64,000 nt of DNA from Aldrovandia affinis. Its lineage: Eukaryota; Chordata; Actinopteri; Notacanthiformes; Halosauridae. The notes under the pieces are model-generated. The model searched no databases, was not told the origin of the DNA, and worked only from the letters and a program-made list of their open reading frames with translations. The stretch covers positions 6,801,338 to 6,865,337 of the forward strand of contig JAINUG010000014.1 in assembly GCA_029706075.1 (NCBI GenBank), read 5' to 3'. The position numbers and the translations under genes are program-made. Below are positions 1 to 46,961 of this stretch, in pieces; the stretch's first letter is position 1, and the number at the start of each line of letters is the position of its first letter.

Positions 1-1290
1 AAGTGCATCGAGGGTTCAGAGGAACCGAGAAAAACGGCGGTATGGCTCTGTGTCCCAGATCATGAAACATCAGCTCGAGGCGGAGTAGGGGAGGGTGTTG
101 TGATGACATCACGCTACCCCATGCGCGTTTTTTTTTCGTGTGTAAAGTAACCGCGTTATCGCGCAAACTACAACATGATCGGGCTGGGCATAGCCGAAGC
201 TGAACTTGAAGCCGAAGCCGAAGCCGAAGATGTGAGATCATTTCCGAGCTAGCTGCCAGCGCTAATGCGAGCCGCCACTGGATGCTCTCTTAAATGCCGC
301 TAGTTTCCCTTGCAGATAGAATGTCAGATGACAAACTCATCGCATCGCTGGAAAAGTGGGCCGCGTCTGAGAAAGGGTAACCACGGCTGTTAAACTGTCA
401 CGTGGAAGTCAGACAGAAATTCAAATAAAAGTGTTCATAATTTTGAATGTTTACACAGTTTACTTGCTGAGCGGGTGCCATTTCCCAGCGTGACTACGAG
501 GCGCGTGTTATTTCACTCTATCCATTTATGCTGCCGGTATTTGCTGGCGCCAAATTCTGTAATTTTCTCATGGGTGTGATAGTGGTTTCCTCGCCAGGTA
601 ACTGAACCACTCAGGCGAAACTCTTTAAACTACTGTGTCACACTGTCACTCCTATAACACTTATGACAAGATTATTATAATTATTATCATAACAAAAATG
701 TGTATAGTATTAATATTATTACAGTGACTACTACTAATAATAATAATAATAATACTACTAATAATACAAAATAATTAAAAACACAGTTTGTTCTCTGTGA
801 GCCTTTTTTTGCCTGAAAACTTGAGTCAGGTAGTACCATGCAGTGCATATGTGTGGGGTCATTGGTTGGTGGACTTTCTTTCCCCCTCTTTTGTCCTTAA
901 TTTGAATCTAGTCACACTGATGTAAATGCGGTACTGATTTCTGAATAACAGCGGTGATTACATAAGGGGGGTGGGGGGGGGGGGGTTGGAGGGGTTCACG
1001 GTGTGGTGATGGACCTCCGGTTATTTTTGGGAGCCTCACACTCCCCCTCTGGGCGCTGAGCTTTTGAGGTCATTCTGTTATTCATAGAGGATGAGTCTTT
1101 GTGAAAGACTCTTCACTGGACCCTTCAGCCTGCTCATAATGCTTTTCAGAGCACAGAGCGAACAGCAAAGGGGGGGAGGGGTATTTGTGGCACGGGGGGG
1201 TAGAGGTTGCTGGGGTGTGTAATGACATTTTCTCCAAGACCGTCAGCCCCCTATTTATCCAGTTTCCTCTGTGAAATGACTGTACTGAGA
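1..1290. other. No gene recognised (pgm5 intron 6)
   Basis: Should be pgm5 intron 6. Holds a short (GAAGCC)n at 199-228, an AATAAT stretch near 737 and G-rich runs near 967. Nothing resembling pgm5 exon 7 on the minus strand. Confidence 0.5.
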
Positions 1291-1313
1291 ACCCAGTGGG
1301 GCTGGTTCTGCCC

Positions 1314-1473
1314 ACCAGGGCCGGGCCCCTGCAGGACCCGACAGCCTATCAGGGCAGGGCCCTTGAGAACCCAATGGCCTATGAGGGCAGGGCCCTGCTG
1401 AGCCCGACGGCCTATCAGGGCAGGGCCCTTGAGAACCCAATGGCCTATCAGGGCAGGGCCCTGCAGAACCTGC
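1314..1473 (+). repeat. 33-bp minisatellite (about 4.5 copies)
   Basis: Units start at 1344, 1377, 1410 and 1443 (GCCTATCAGGGCAGGGCCCT core). The 33-bp period keeps frames open on both strands, so the open frames here are artefacts. Confidence 0.92.
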
Positions 1474-1491
1474 ACACATGCATGCACACAT

Positions 1492-1526
<35 letters not shown>

Positions 1527-1633
1527 CACACACACATACACACATGCATGCATGCATGCACACCACATACACACACACGTGCACACACACACACGCACAC
1601 ACACGCGTGCACACACACACACACACACACAGA
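1474..1633 (+). repeat. (CA)n microsatellite, imperfect
   Basis: About 160 bp of CA repeats with CATG interruptions, right after the minisatellite. Confidence 0.95.
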
Positions 1634-2055
1634 CAGACCCAGCTCTCTCCCAGCACAGACAGTAGGGCAAGACACATGCTCGCTCACATGGCCCACAGAC
1701 GCCTATCAAGGCCACAGACGGACTCTGTTGTCAGTCAGTAGTCACATACAGGTGCCCACTAGTGTGAGTCACATGTCCCAGTTAAAAATGGCCCCCCTCC
1801 CTCCCTCCCTCCCTCCCTCCCTTACTGCCCAGCTGTTGTGGGATGGGTCTATCATCACCTGCCTGGAGATGAAGAGGGCACTGTCATAATACCCCCGACA
1901 CGCACACACACACATTTAATGGTCTCTTCCACCACTGGACCACCCAGATAGGGTGACGGGGGAGTCTATTCCCTCTGGGAGGGGAGGTGAGAGAGAGGCA
2001 TCAGTGTACCTCACTGTGCTGTTTCAACAGCTAAAGCTAATCTGACCCACCCAAG

Positions 2056-2115
2056 AAGAGAGAGAGAGAGAGTGCTTCACAGCGAGGAGTTAGAGAGAGA
2101 GAAGGAAATAGTGTA

Positions 2116-2147
<32 letters not shown>

Positions 2148-2152
2148 TGTTA

Positions 2153-2183
<31 letters not shown>

Positions 2184-2213
2184 AGGGAGAGGGAGTGTTA
2201 GTGTATGTGTATG

Positions 2214-2248
<35 letters not shown>

Positions 2249-2255
2249 GGGAGTG

Positions 2256-2297
<42 letters not shown>

Positions 2298-2358
2298 GGA
2301 GTGTTAGTGTGTGTGTGTGTGTGTGTATGTGTGTGTGTGAGAGAGAGGGAGTGTTACT
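2056..2358 (+). repeat. (GA)n/(GT)n compound microsatellite
   Basis: Alternating GA and GT blocks with a recurring GAGGGAGTGTTAGTG unit. A (CCCT)n tract lies at 1795-1823. Confidence 0.95.
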
Positions 2359-2639
2359 GTATGTGGGTGGCAGCTAAATATGTATGCCATATCTTGGGGG
2401 AAAAGGGCCACAATTATAAATCCCACCACAATTCCTGCTCAGACATGAGCAAGAGATCTTTTACATAATTACAAAAATTCACAAAATATTTGGGGTTTTT
2501 GAGCTCGTAAAAAAAACTAAACAAAATCAAGGGTAAGACATGACACTACACAACAGGCATGTATGGTAAAATTATATAAAAATAACATATTTCCAACTGG
2601 ACAAAATACTTGTAGAAAATGTGTACTGTGAATTCAGAC

Positions 2640-2905
2640 AAAACGGTTGTGATGGGAGAGCGAGGATTCAGGAACCCCACCATGGGTGTAGCCACAATGA
2701 GCTGTCAATCACTGACTTGACCAATAAGAAGATCCTGCTCTCCACAGCAAAGCACAATGATTGGTTAAGAATTCAGCAAGTCACTGATGATATGATAGCT
2801 CCGCTAGTTTTTTGTTTCATGAAGCCACGTTCTCCAATAACTCAAAAAACGCAAATAAACCCACAGCATCACCCAAGCTCAACCATAGATTCGGGTTGGT
2901 GATAT
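2640..2905 (+). mobile_element. Interspersed repeat (GAGCTGTCAATCACT family), copy 1
   Basis: Shares GAGCTGTCAATCACTGACTT and ACAATGATTGGTT with copies at 56245-56412 and 57965-58145. Ends carry short inverted GGAGCTAC/GTAGCTCC, so it is probably a MITE. Confidence 0.6.
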
Positions 2906-3035
2906 ATTACAGAACAAAACCTCCACTGTCACAGTGTTGTACTTGGTAACGGCCCTTAATTAGTTTTCAGAAGGTGCATCAAATTGTTTCAGCAGTATGG
3001 AGATAGAACCTTCGATGTTAAGAGTACTGAGCTGA

Positions 3036-3361
3036 GGGCCTCCCAGGTGGCGTAGTGGTAAGAGCGTCCGACCAGAATGCATTTTGCCCACTGCGACCGG
3101 AGTTCGATTCCACCGGCCACGCCAGCTCGGCTCTGGCCGGGAGTGCCACTAGGGGGCGGCAATTGGCTGTCTGCCCCAGGGAGGGGGTGATATGAGTTAG
3201 CTGCGTATAAGTGTGTTTCTATGTGTACCAGAGTTACAGTTGACGGCTTGGCGAGTTCCGGCTCGGTGGAAGTACATCGTCGGTCTCAGGACTACGGCAG
3301 CGAGCTCACAATAAAAGGGGGGGAAGAGTACAATTGGCTACTATTTGGTAGAAAATGGGGG
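3036..3361 (+). mobile_element. SINE family B (GGGCCTCCCAGGTGGCGTAG head)
   Basis: tRNA-like head with GGAGTTCGATTCCAC B box, body GGCCGGGAGTGCCACTAGGG and tail AATTGGCTACTATTTGG. Lies 100 bp beyond the pgm5 exon 6 donor. Confidence 0.85.
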
Positions 3362-3461
3362 GAAACAAAATTGGAGCTGAGTATTCGCTGTTCGTTGGGT
3401 CCATGGAGGTTCATGTGGCCCAACGCAGTACCTCCTCCCACCAGCCAGGGGGCGCTGCCTA

Positions 3462-11921
<8,460 letters not shown>

Positions 11922-12640
11922 CTTTTTTCTTGGTCTGGACCGAGCCAAAACCGGCGACGTCCCTCGATTTTCGCAGCTCGCTTTTTGCTCGCGTCGCGTC
12001 GCGCGCGCCTGTGTGTGTCAATGTAATAGACAATAATTTAAAAACCGTGAAAGCCCCCCCACAGGACTATTTAAAACTGCTGGAGAAAACGTGTCAATTC
12101 CGTCCACCTCCGTATCGCTCTCAAAATTATAGGTCGCAGCGGCCCCGACTCTAGCTGACAACCGAAAAAGTCCAACAATATCCGAGACGGAGGGAGGGGG
12201 GAACAGGATGAGCGCACAGGCACTGTCGCGGGTTCCAGAGGGCGGAGAAAGCAAACGAAGTTGCGGTAACGTGTTATTGCCTTGTAAGCTTGCTCTCTGG
12301 CAACAAGCGAGCGCTTTAAAACGCTGATGCCTCGCAACACAGAAACCTGAAGTGTGAGCTGTATGGCTCGAGAAAAGCAAACTGGGAGCAAGTCTTCCGT
12401 TTGTCAACACTCCCCTGTTTCGTATGAGCCTTTCATCAAGGACAACGGCCTGCCAAAAACATTTCTGGGAGGGCCGAAAACGTTTGCAATCAGCTGCGAC
12501 CCACGCCAAAAATAGCCCACGGAGTGTGGTGGGGAGAATTGTGCAGGGCGAGCGCTGTGTAACTGGACGCTTTCTCTGTTCACCGCCCGCTTCTGCGGCC
12601 ACAGCTATAACAATTAATGTCCGTCTCCGAAATATTTAAA
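11922..12640 (-). promoter_or_regulatory. pgm5: pgm5 5' UTR / promoter region
   Basis: GC-rich stretch just upstream of the pgm5 start codon. On the minus strand a TATA-like TTTAAATAG lies near 12066-12075, about 150 bp from the ATG. Position and composition suggest the promoter; the transcription start cannot be fixed by reading. Confidence 0.4.
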
Positions 12641-14560
12641 TAAAATAACAACAAATCTCAAAGCCCAAAATGTGTTGACATTGATCTACCCACGGAAGTT
12701 CGTTTAATCAAAAAGGCACTTTAAAAGGTGTCGAGCTTTATTTTAAGTGTCTTGTACGATTCGACGAAACAATGGAAAGCAAATGAAATTGTGCGTGTGC
12801 GGACTGTAATGAGCCACAGTGCTGGAATTTAATGCAATACATAAATAAAATCCATAACCTCTCTGTCCATCGCTCCATCCTCCCCTCGTGTCGCTGTATA
12901 CCCATCCAAATGTATACCATAAACACATGATTTATGCGCACCGATTGTCCTTTATATTATTAACATACAACTATATAACATATATACGTATTTTTATTAA
13001 TTAAGTACGTAAGTAGCCTATAAGGTGTACTTCAGCGAAAGGTTGGTCGATAGCACACCCAGGAGCCATGTCAAGTTATTACAACATGCAAATTACCGGG
13101 CCCGACTGACGAAATCCCATCATGTTTCAAGCCTACAGTAGGCCCATCATTTAACAAATGAAATTAACCATTCGATTAAAATAATTATGAATAAAGGAAT
13201 CAATTAAAATACAACAATCAAACAGAAAAGAAAACAATTGCCTCGCTGACAACTGACCACACGATGGCGTAATACTGTAGTTTCAAGTGAATGCAGGGGT
13301 CTCATACTCAGTGCCATGGAGGCCGTGTGTATGCAGGGGTCTCAAACTCAATGCCATGGAGGGCCGTATGTATGCAGGTTTTTATTCCAACCAATTACTG
13401 CTGCCTTAATCGTCTCAACCACTCATTCAGCCATATGCATGGACCTCTGTGCATTCTTCAAGTGAAAGCACAGAATACAGGGAACAATTGTTATTTAGAT
13501 AACACAAATAACACATTTCACTGTATATGCATCATGTGCAAGCCAACAGGATAATTTAATTTAACAGCAAATAATGGAACTAATTACCTAATCAGCAGAG
13601 GCTGGAGTAAAAACCAGCATACACATGGCCCTCCATGGTTCTGAGTTTAAGTCCACTGCTCTACAGTGTTGGTCGTTCAATGAATACGATAAAAGCAGAC
13701 TCATAAACTTCTTTCACATTCTGCAACAGGCAGCGATAACAGTTGTGATCATGTTAATACATGCTGTAAATTAAAAGCTTATTGTTTTATTTTCCTAAAT
13801 GATTTCCTTTTTTTGCACAGTGGAATTCACAAAAGAACAAAAATGTAAAGTACTGCATGTATTTCACTCTGTTCAAAAGTAACACGCGGTTGGGAGCGTG
13901 GCCAGGAGTGTGCATATCCTTGATTTTTTTCCTAATGTTAAATAATGTTGCATTTGGTGAAGAAGGCGTTTTTGCACACGTGAAGGACATTCGATTAAAA
14001 TTGGTCATGTTCTTTGAACACAAAACACATTCAGTAAGAATTGTAGAAAATATGTTACCTTATAAACATTGCTAGACGGTGCATGTTTTGAAGATGATGC
14101 AGGCTAACCTGTATATATATACATATAACTACAATTGCACGAGCTGTTTCAATATAAAATTATTTTTTACAAGAGTATTCCGATTTGAATTCGAATAGCC
14201 TGCTTTATATTAAGACAAATATAATACCAAAATTAATTGAAAATAAACAAAACAGATAATCATCATATACGCCCTGAAGAACAGTTGCCGAGGTAGTACT
14301 TGAAGTTGTTACCTTGATATTCAGATGAGTTGACCGTGAAGTTGAATTTCATTCAAAATGGTGGAATGCCTACCTTATGATTTACTTTAAATAATAAGGA
14401 AACTATTACTAATAATCATTGACAAACACGAAAATTAATTTAAGGTCACACATTTATTATCAACTGACCAAACCATACACCACCGAAGAAATATGTGAAA
14501 TACAAGGTACATTTCAGTCATTATTGGTGGAGCCCATTATATTATAATATAATAATATAT
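12641..14560. other. pgm5-foxd intergenic region
   Basis: AT-rich; apart from the hAT-like element (13288-13668) nothing identified. Confidence 0.45.
13288..13668. mobile_element. hAT-like non-autonomous element
   Basis: Inverted ends: GCAGGGGTCTCAAACTCAAT with GGAGGGCCG on the left and its complement near 13620-13665. The left terminus is partly duplicated (13294-13330 and 13334-13372). Confidence 0.65.
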
Positions 14561-14703
14561 GCCATTTAGCAGACGCTTTTATCCAAAGCGACTTACAATA
14601 GTGAATGCATACTTTTTTCCAGTATGTGGTCCCAGTGGGAATTGAACCCACAACCTATGCGTTGCCAACGCCGTGCTCTACCAACTGAGTCACACAGAGC
14701 CAT
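14561..14703 (-). mobile_element. tRNA-derived SINE with L2-type tail
   Basis: Full copy just downstream of the foxd gene; same head and tail as other members in the window. Confidence 0.85.
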
Positions 14704-14748
14704 ATTATTATGACAGCACACATCGTTTAACAAATATATTAACCTCTA

Positions 14749-14754
14749 TTTATT
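14749..14754 (-). promoter_or_regulatory. Candidate polyadenylation signal of foxd gene
   Basis: AATAAA on the minus strand about 230 bp beyond the foxd stop codon. A SINE copy lies immediately downstream at 14561-14703. Confidence 0.4.
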
Positions 14755-14982
14755 TACATTAAAGCTATATAATTAAACAGCAGTGGGATATACGTATACA
14801 TATTTTTAGAAATAATCATTTGGGTTTCATAAATAACGTGCAGCTCACATATTACGTTTTAATGACTCCTGCGTAAAATGGCACGCCTTTACGCAAAACG
14901 TGGAGAGTCATACTGAATTGGTAACGAACAACACTGAAAGGTTTTGCAAGCTACGGTAACTTTGTTTTGACAAACCCCGAGT

Positions 14983-16044
14983 TCAGCAATGGGGGTATGG
15001 TATCTGCACCGTTTCTACAGTGGACGGGGCCGCGTTTAACAAGGCAGTCGGGCAAAATGAAGTTCTTGGCGCGGAAAACATTGCCGGAACCAAACAGGTC
15101 GCTGATCTCGCGAAGAGATGCAAATAGTCAATCGGCTGCGACTCGGGGCTGCTCGGGTTTGGCAAACACGAAGGTGAAGTCTTCCCCATTATGCTGTCTA
15201 TGCTGAAAGAACACTTGGCCTGCGTCACACCCACGGGCAGTTTGTGTTCCGGGGAGCTCGCGCAGAGCTGCACCTGGAAGCCCTTGGGCTCGGAGACCTT
15301 GTCGCTGCCCGCGCCCCGATAGTTAAAATACTGGGAGGGCGGCATCACGACCCCGTCTTGCAGTGGCATGTACCTAAGCGGCGCTGCAGGCGCGCTGCCC
15401 TGGCCTTGAAAGCAGTAAGGTCGCCCGTAGGGTCGATAGCAGTTGAAATTTGAGTAAAACATGACGCCGTCTTTCATGTACTCCGGCTGGTTCCTCTTAA
15501 ACCGTTTCCTCCGACGGAGAAAGCTGCCGTTGTCGAACATGTCCTCGGAGGCTGGATCCAGGGACCAGTAGTTGCCCTTGCCCGGGTTTCCGGGCTCCCG
15601 CGGGATCTTGATGAAGCAGTCGTTGAGCGAGAGGTTGTGCCTGATGGAGTTTTGCCAGGCGGGAAACTTCTCCCTGTAGTAGGGGAACTTGTCGCTTATG
15701 AAGTCGCAGATGCCGCTCAGCGTCAGCTTCTTCTGCGGGCTCTGCAGAATCGCCATGGTGATGAGGGCGATGTAGGAGTACGGCGGTTTGACCGCGGTTC
15801 TGTTCTGCGGTCTTGCGGACGACCCCACGTCCGCGCAGAAGCTGCTCTCGCTCTCCCCGCACGAGTCGACCTCCTCCGGACCGGCCCGCAGAGACAAAAA
15901 AGCGTCGGGAAAGTGGCGAGCGCGCGACTCATCCTCCCCGATAATGTCTATCTCCTCCTCCTCCTCCTCCTCTTCCTCCTCGTGGGGAAGGACGGCTTGG
16001 TGTTGGGTCATCTCATAATCCTTGGAGAGAGTCATGGTTGACAC
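14983..16044 (-). CDS. foxd5: Forkhead box D protein (FOXD4/foxd5 type), single exon
   Basis: An uninterrupted 353-residue frame with one Met start, as usual for intronless FOXD genes. Residues 22-31 are an uninterrupted run of ten glutamates at the start of an acidic stretch. The forkhead DNA-binding domain runs from about 86 ([15 protein letters not shown]) to 183, with recognition helix [17 protein letters not shown] at 132-148 and a basic end RRRKRFKR. An EH1-like Groucho-binding motif, FSIDSIMG, lies at 280-287, suggesting repressor activity. FOXD factors are nuclear developmental regulators; foxd5 acts in early neural and tailbud tissue of fish. Assignment to the D4/D5 group rests on the domain plus the neighbours pgm5 and zng1, which flank FOXD4 genes in mammals. 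Another FOXD paralogue is possible but less likely. Confidence 0.94.
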   Translation of the reverse strand: MSTMTLSKDYEMTQHQAVLPHEEEEEEEEEEIDIIGEDESRARHFPDAFLSLRAGPEEVDSCGESESSFCADVGSSARPQNRTAVKPPYSYIALITMAILQSPQKKLTLSGICDFISDKFPYYREKFPAWQNSIRHNLSLNDCFIKIPREPGNPGKGNYWSLDPASEDMFDNGSFLRRRKRFKRNQPEYMKDGVMFYSNFNCYRPYGRPYCFQGQGSAPAAPLRYMPLQDGVVMPPSQYFNYRGAGSDKVSEPKGFQVQLCASSPEHKLPVGVTQAKCSFSIDSIMGKTSPSCLPNPSSPESQPIDYLHLFARSATCLVPAMFSAPRTSFCPTALLNAAPSTVETVQIPYPHC

Positions 16045-16195
16045 CCTTGGGTCTCTGCTATGCTACAAGGCGAACCGATGAGCAGGATGACACAAAAAAT
16101 AAGACAAAAAAACACACACACACCCCGAAATCTATACTCCGGCACTGCTCCTGGAGAGTTGCCGGCAGTTTGCCATGACTGGGGAAGATTCGGGG

Positions 16196-16202
16196 TTTTA
16201 TG
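16196..16202 (-). promoter_or_regulatory. Candidate TATA box of foxd gene
   Basis: Minus-strand CATAAAA about 155 bp upstream of the foxd start codon, in a GC-richer stretch. Inferred from sequence and position only. Confidence 0.35.
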
Positions 16203-19190
16203 AGGGGTGGGTCCTTTACACCCAACCCCTGCCCATTGACGGCCAAACCCATCAGAATGGCAGATCACCACAGGGAATCAGGGGGAACAATTGCGCAGGT
16301 GTCGTTAAAGACAATGTACAAACCGAATGAAAAAAAGATTTCTTAAGTGCAAATCGATCTAGGCTACTTATGCAAACGCTTGTGTTCGCATCCGTTATGA
16401 TTACTCTTTCTCAAAGACTACACGTGTTAAAAAGGTCCAATAGATACAGAAATAACTTATAAACGTGTCGCGCACGATATATTAGTGATGTTTAACAGCA
16501 TAATATATTTGCTGTTTCATTTATTTCCGTGTAAATACCCCCCAAATATTTTTTTCCCCAACTTATATATAGCCTATATATATTACATAATCATACAGTA
16601 ATGATTTTATTGTGTTCATATGCACATGCAAATATGTATTCATTAAAAATGTATTAACTACAAGCCACGTTTCATAGCCTAACATAATGTTTTATATGGG
16701 TATAAGAGGGCGGGCGTAGGTTTATGGTAAGGTAACTCGATAGGTATCACACTGCTATTAGAAAAGTTGAGAGCAAATTAAGCCAAATAAGTGTGAAGGT
16801 TGTAACATGTCGGTTCTTTTCACCACAGGTTTGGATATAGGAATGAAAACCTATAAAATCTCAAGAAACCTGTAACGTGTTTTATGATGTCAACACTGGA
16901 TTATCCTAAATCCAGGACATGGCCAATTTGGTTTACAGAGTTTCCTTTTCACAAGACACCCACCCACAGCTGTTCAATTACAAACTAGGTAAAAACACCG
17001 TCGCAAACACGCAGTAAGCCACACAGTCCACATACCCACAGTAGCGCCGTGGGAGATGAAACGCGATGCTGCATGGTCGACTTTTCACACCACGCCTCAT
17101 CCGCGGATTAAGAACTCGCGGCGTTTAAGCCCGCGGACCCCCCCGGGACTGCGTTTAGTTTCCCCGCCTCGGGAGGCCCCGCGGGTGGCGTGACCATGAA
17201 AATGGCCGTGGCCCAGGATAGGCGTCCCGCCGGCACAGGAGAAAAGACGCCATTGAGGCCCGCAAATGAGGCCATCAGCATCCGAATCGAAGTAGGAAAC
17301 GGCGCAGCTGCAGCGCGAGTTCGGACAACACTGCATCTGGAAGGGTTTTATTAGGGGGGCATGGGGGGGTCATGAATGGCAACACAAGATCCTCAAAGCA
17401 AAAATCTTTAGTGCTCGGATATGTGTTTAAAGCCGTTAATGTTGATCTCAATTGCAAATGAAGGCCAGAGAAGGCCCCACTCGCACCCACTTCCTCACCT
17501 CTGCGAGTTTTAACATGGAGGGGGACTTAGGTCTAAACACCGCTAAAGCTCTGATCCCACGACATGGTCAGATTTAAACCGCTCAAACAAAGTAGGAAAT
17601 AGGTGACATCTCAAACACATCTCACATTTCGATGAACACGATTCAAACGTCTGTGGAGTGCACAGATTGACTAGGTTATTAACAGTAGCTATTTACATGT
17701 CAGGCTCATCAAACCTATGTAGGCTATGCATTTATTTAATCTGATAATACAAATATTTGAGAAAGGATAACTGTAGACGACAGATAGATTCTGGCCCTTT
17801 TTTTATTATTTTATGTTATTTCCATCTCTTCGTTAATGATCAGTGTCTTAACAAGTTATTATTTTTTGCAATCTTTAGTAGGTTAGGATATGCCACAACA
17901 GACTTTTTTTTACTACCTCTGGAAACAAAACCAGGAAGCGGAAGTGACAAATTAAATCGATTGTATAGCGCTCTACAAAATGAAGACGGAACTATTGGTC
18001 GTCGGCCTTACACAGGTGTAGGTTAAGATTTAAAAATGTTTATATAGGCCTATTTTTTTTACTGTGATCCCGATTCCTAAAAATCCAGAACGATACATTG
18101 TGAACTGTAAAAAAAAAAAGAACACACATTTCATTCTAAATTACCCATCAACACCTCTGTTGGTTCTCATGTGCAAACTTCCGGAACATTCTGAATGTGA
18201 ATGAGGACCGCGTAGATTCTCCTCACCTCGCGACAGTGAAAGAAAACAAAAAACAAAAAACAATTGTGCCGATAAACGAGGTTTGCGGAACAATGTGCTA
18301 GCAGGACTTAACGTATTAGTTTAACCAGGCAGGTCGGCTCATTGAAATAACTACATGCTGGTCTAATTAAAATAAAACAGCCAGATCAATTTGACCGATC
18401 TCAAACCATGTAAATCTGACACGAGTAGAGAAGTAGGCTATGTTTTAACACCGAAAGGAACGACACGTCACTGGTTTTATGTCGATCAATCGCAATCACT
18501 TATTGTACGGATTTCTTATTCAAAGCGCTGAAAACACAAAGAACAAACAAATACCATTTCTTATAACTTATCTTTATTACTACTGATATTTTGAACACAC
18601 AAAAATAAACTAAAATATGATATAATTAAAAACTAAAACCAAACTATCAAAATAGTCGGCATTTTAGCTTCACAGGAACATCAACATACAAAAATAGTTT
18701 TTAACATAGTAAACTACCATGAAAACAATGAATATGTCATTGCTTTCACAAAAAGCAGTAGGCTAGTTGTTAAAGACGCTGAAAGTCTGGCGCTTCAGTG
18801 AAATGCTACCTCACGCTTCAGAAACCACTACATTTCCACTACACAATGCAACACACACACAATACTATTACTGCTACTACTACTACTACTACTACTACAA
18901 ATAATAACAACACTCAATATTAATTTAAACAGAAAGCCAAGGGCAACAATATAATACACCTGTCAAAAAAACGTTCAATTACATCAGTTTGTTTTAACTG
19001 GACTGTTCTGGGTAAAATGTAATTAACTCGATGAAATACCCACAACTTTGTATATTTTTATATTATATATTTTTTATATTTTCGAATTATTTCCAATTAT
19101 AACATTTGAAAATGAACAACCTGCAGGAGGTGGAATACAATAAATAAAAACAGAATGAATTTCAGGTAGCTCCACAAATCTTGTTGTATT
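16203..19190. other. foxd-zng1 intergenic region
   Basis: No exon or transposon recognised, and unusually repeat-poor for this window. A GC-rich island lies at 17090-17350. Candidate home of foxd enhancers, but this is inference. Confidence 0.4.
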
Positions 19191-19193
19191 AGC

Positions 19194-19199
19194 TTTATT
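19194..19199 (-). promoter_or_regulatory. zng1: Candidate polyadenylation signal of zng1
   Basis: AATAAA on the minus strand about 620 bp after the zng1 stop codon. Other AT-rich possibilities exist nearby. Confidence 0.3.
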
Positions 19200-19821
19200 G
19201 GCCTAGTTTTGGCGTCAAAAAAATCGAATAGCCATTACAAAAAAAATGTACACAACCTTTAGGTTTCCATGGCAATCCGTGTGGCGTTAATGTAACCGTT
19301 CTCATTTCTCAGCCGATGAATCTTAGAGAGAAACAAGGTAGGGTGGCTGTGTGTTTACTGGGTAAAACCTGCATGTTATTCTGGTCCGTCCATGATTCTG
19401 CCATTAATTATACAGCACAACAGATGTCTATATTCAAAGTGATTTAATCTCTCACGTTACTGGTAATACCCAGCAAATACTTGAACTATTTAGACACCAA
19501 TAAACTTCCTGCACATTACTGACAGTTTCAAAATAAACATCTCTTATTCACTACTATTCAGAACAAAAAATCTTCTTTCATATGACTGTACGTTTCGGTG
19601 AGGAACGGTGAGGTTTTAAAAATTCTCAGGGATCGGTTAGTAATATTTAAAAATGTTTGTGGCCATCTAAAGTGAAGGTATTTTGAATACGTCTTTGACC
19701 CCAGGTAAACAGCTGGATGTACTGGTTGGGTTTGGTTATGGTGCTGTCTGTGCCGTGTTCCTGTTTCCGTGGGATGGGTGAGGTGGGTTACCATGATGGT
19801 GAGCGGATGGGGAGACTCTTT

Positions 19822-45138
<25,317 letters not shown>

Positions 45139-45967
45139 ATCTGCACAGAAAAACAATCCAACGATCATTTAAGTAATCGTGTTAATATGCATCAGAATCA
45201 CAGATTTTTTTAAAGTTTTAAATCTCCATGACAGCTTGTGTTAGCTAGTTTGATTTAGGACACGCCACCCTATCATGCTATTTTGAAACGAAGCAGACGC
45301 CAAAGCACTTCTATTTAAAACACGAAACAACATAGTATCACTGTTAACACTTTGTACTATGGATTTACACAATATCAATTAAGTGACATGGGGTGACATG
45401 GGGTTTGACTGCCCAAAACAGGCACAGCGAAACCAGTAACGTTAAAATATTATATAATGAAATATTATGGCATCCAAATAATTCAAATTGACCCGAACAT
45501 TACCTAATACTATGTATTTCCTTGTTAACTAACTTTGCTGGGAAAATTAGACAACAGTAGCTCCGGCGATTCCAATGAGATTCACTTATACAAAAAACAA
45601 CGATACCAAGCTAGCTATGTAATCTACGTTACACCAAATGTCGTTGCCGCTTCAAAATAAAATAGTTGTATTGCAAACCTAGGCTAGCTCTGTTTAACTA
45701 GATAGCCAAGTTAGCTGACCAAATGTATATAAACGTTACAGGCTCTTAGCAAGTTGTTAGACAACGACTTTGTCTGACAACGACTCTGTCTGCTCCAAAT
45801 ATTGCTAGTTAGCTATAATGGTACCAGGCATAACAAACAAGCAATTGGGGTTGTTGACAAACAATCGTTCTTGCTTGCAGACTCGTATATTCTGAACAAT
45901 TAATGTGCACTAATTGGCATGAACCCCTTTCAACGTTATTCACGTTATTCAACAGAAGAATACGCAC

Positions 45968-46020
45968 CTCGATGTCAATGACAGCTAGCTGTCCCGGGGA
46001 ACTACAGTCGACGCACCGAC
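45968..46020 (-). other. zng1: Putative zng1 non-coding first exon
   Basis: The start-codon exon begins with a clean acceptor, so a 5' UTR exon must lie upstream. The best candidate ends CATCGAG followed by donor GTGCGT at 45968 and contains no ATG. The 5' end is a guess. Confidence 0.4.
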
Positions 46021-46176
46021 GTTTGTCTAAAAAAAAAAAAAATTACGACGCAAAAATACAACGTTAATATATATCTTAGCTAGCGAACTACTCGACTTGC
46101 TGACTACAGTGTTTTTTATTATTATTACTATTATTATTGTTATTATTTGCCATTCTGTGGATCTCGCCCAGAACTA

Positions 46177-46961
46177 CTGTAGGACCATATCGTACTTCCT
46201 GTGTCTCTGCAAAAACGTTCCCCTCCCGGATGATGATACATGGATTCCTCTTTCGGAAAGCAGTCCTCTGTTAAGCACCGTTTTTAAATTACATTTTGAA
46301 CGTTCTTTTCATTTAAATATGTTAACATTTTAACCTGTAAATGAATGGTAGCTTACCTAGAGATAACTAAGGTTTAAATTATTCATGTATGTGTGTATGC
46401 AAAAATCAGACAACAGAGGGCGCCAGAGCTCTACTTTGAGCTCCCTCCCCTCCAGAAAATTACAGTAGCCGAATTACTCAAATCACAAATCATAAACACA
46501 CTCTATGGCGATTTTAAAATTGAATGTTGTGTTTTCTCTTTTTAAAAGGTTTGGAATTGACCCCCACGACAGCTGTCTACTCTCTAAAGCTTCGCAAGAA
46601 CAGCTAACAGTTAAAAATAAATACACTCCCACTCTCGAGAAACGCAAGGTCGCAAAGATGAACAGATGAAACCAGATAGAGAAAGAGAAAGAAAAGAATG
46701 CGTAAGAAAACAACTCACATACATTCGGCGCGCGGTTCTGTAGCTTAGCATTGTAGCTGAAATGCAGGTTTGGTAAATAAATAAAAACATCAGTTGGTCT
46801 AGATGATTTAGTGAAATTATGTTTAGGAAAATTATGATGATAACTATATTTATTGTTATTGTTATTGTTATTGTTATTGTTATTGTTATTGTTATTGTTA
46901 TTGGTATTGGTATTGTTATTATTATTATTAATAATAATAATAACAATAGTAATAATGCATT
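46177..46961 (+). repeat. Low-copy direct repeat, copy 1
   Basis: Matches 61311-62063 over its length in the same orientation, starting CTGTAGGACCATATCGTACT and ending at AATAATGCATT. Includes a purine-poor block, the string GCGCGCGGTTCTGTA and an AT-rich end with a (TTATTG)n expansion (46853-46935) absent from the other copy. Not recognised as a known family. Confidence 0.85.

Noticed and set aside
1251..1889. Long open frames rich in Cys/Val or His/Thr
   Set aside because: They are translations of (CA)n/(GT)n repeats and the 33-bp array; same for frames around 2072-2468, 4513-5426, 22236-22513, 25841-26659, 47448-47904.
1..3460. pgm5 exon 7
   Set aside because: No minus-strand match to the expected continuation after [10 protein letters not shown]; the exon must lie left of the window.
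15637..16041. Plus-strand frame opposite the forkhead gene
   Set aside because: Shadow of the GC-rich foxd coding strand; no family resemblance.
46177..46330. snRNA or snoRNA gene
   Set aside because: The block shared with 61311 has a GATGATGATA string resembling a C box, but it matched no small RNA I know and no D box or stem was convincing.
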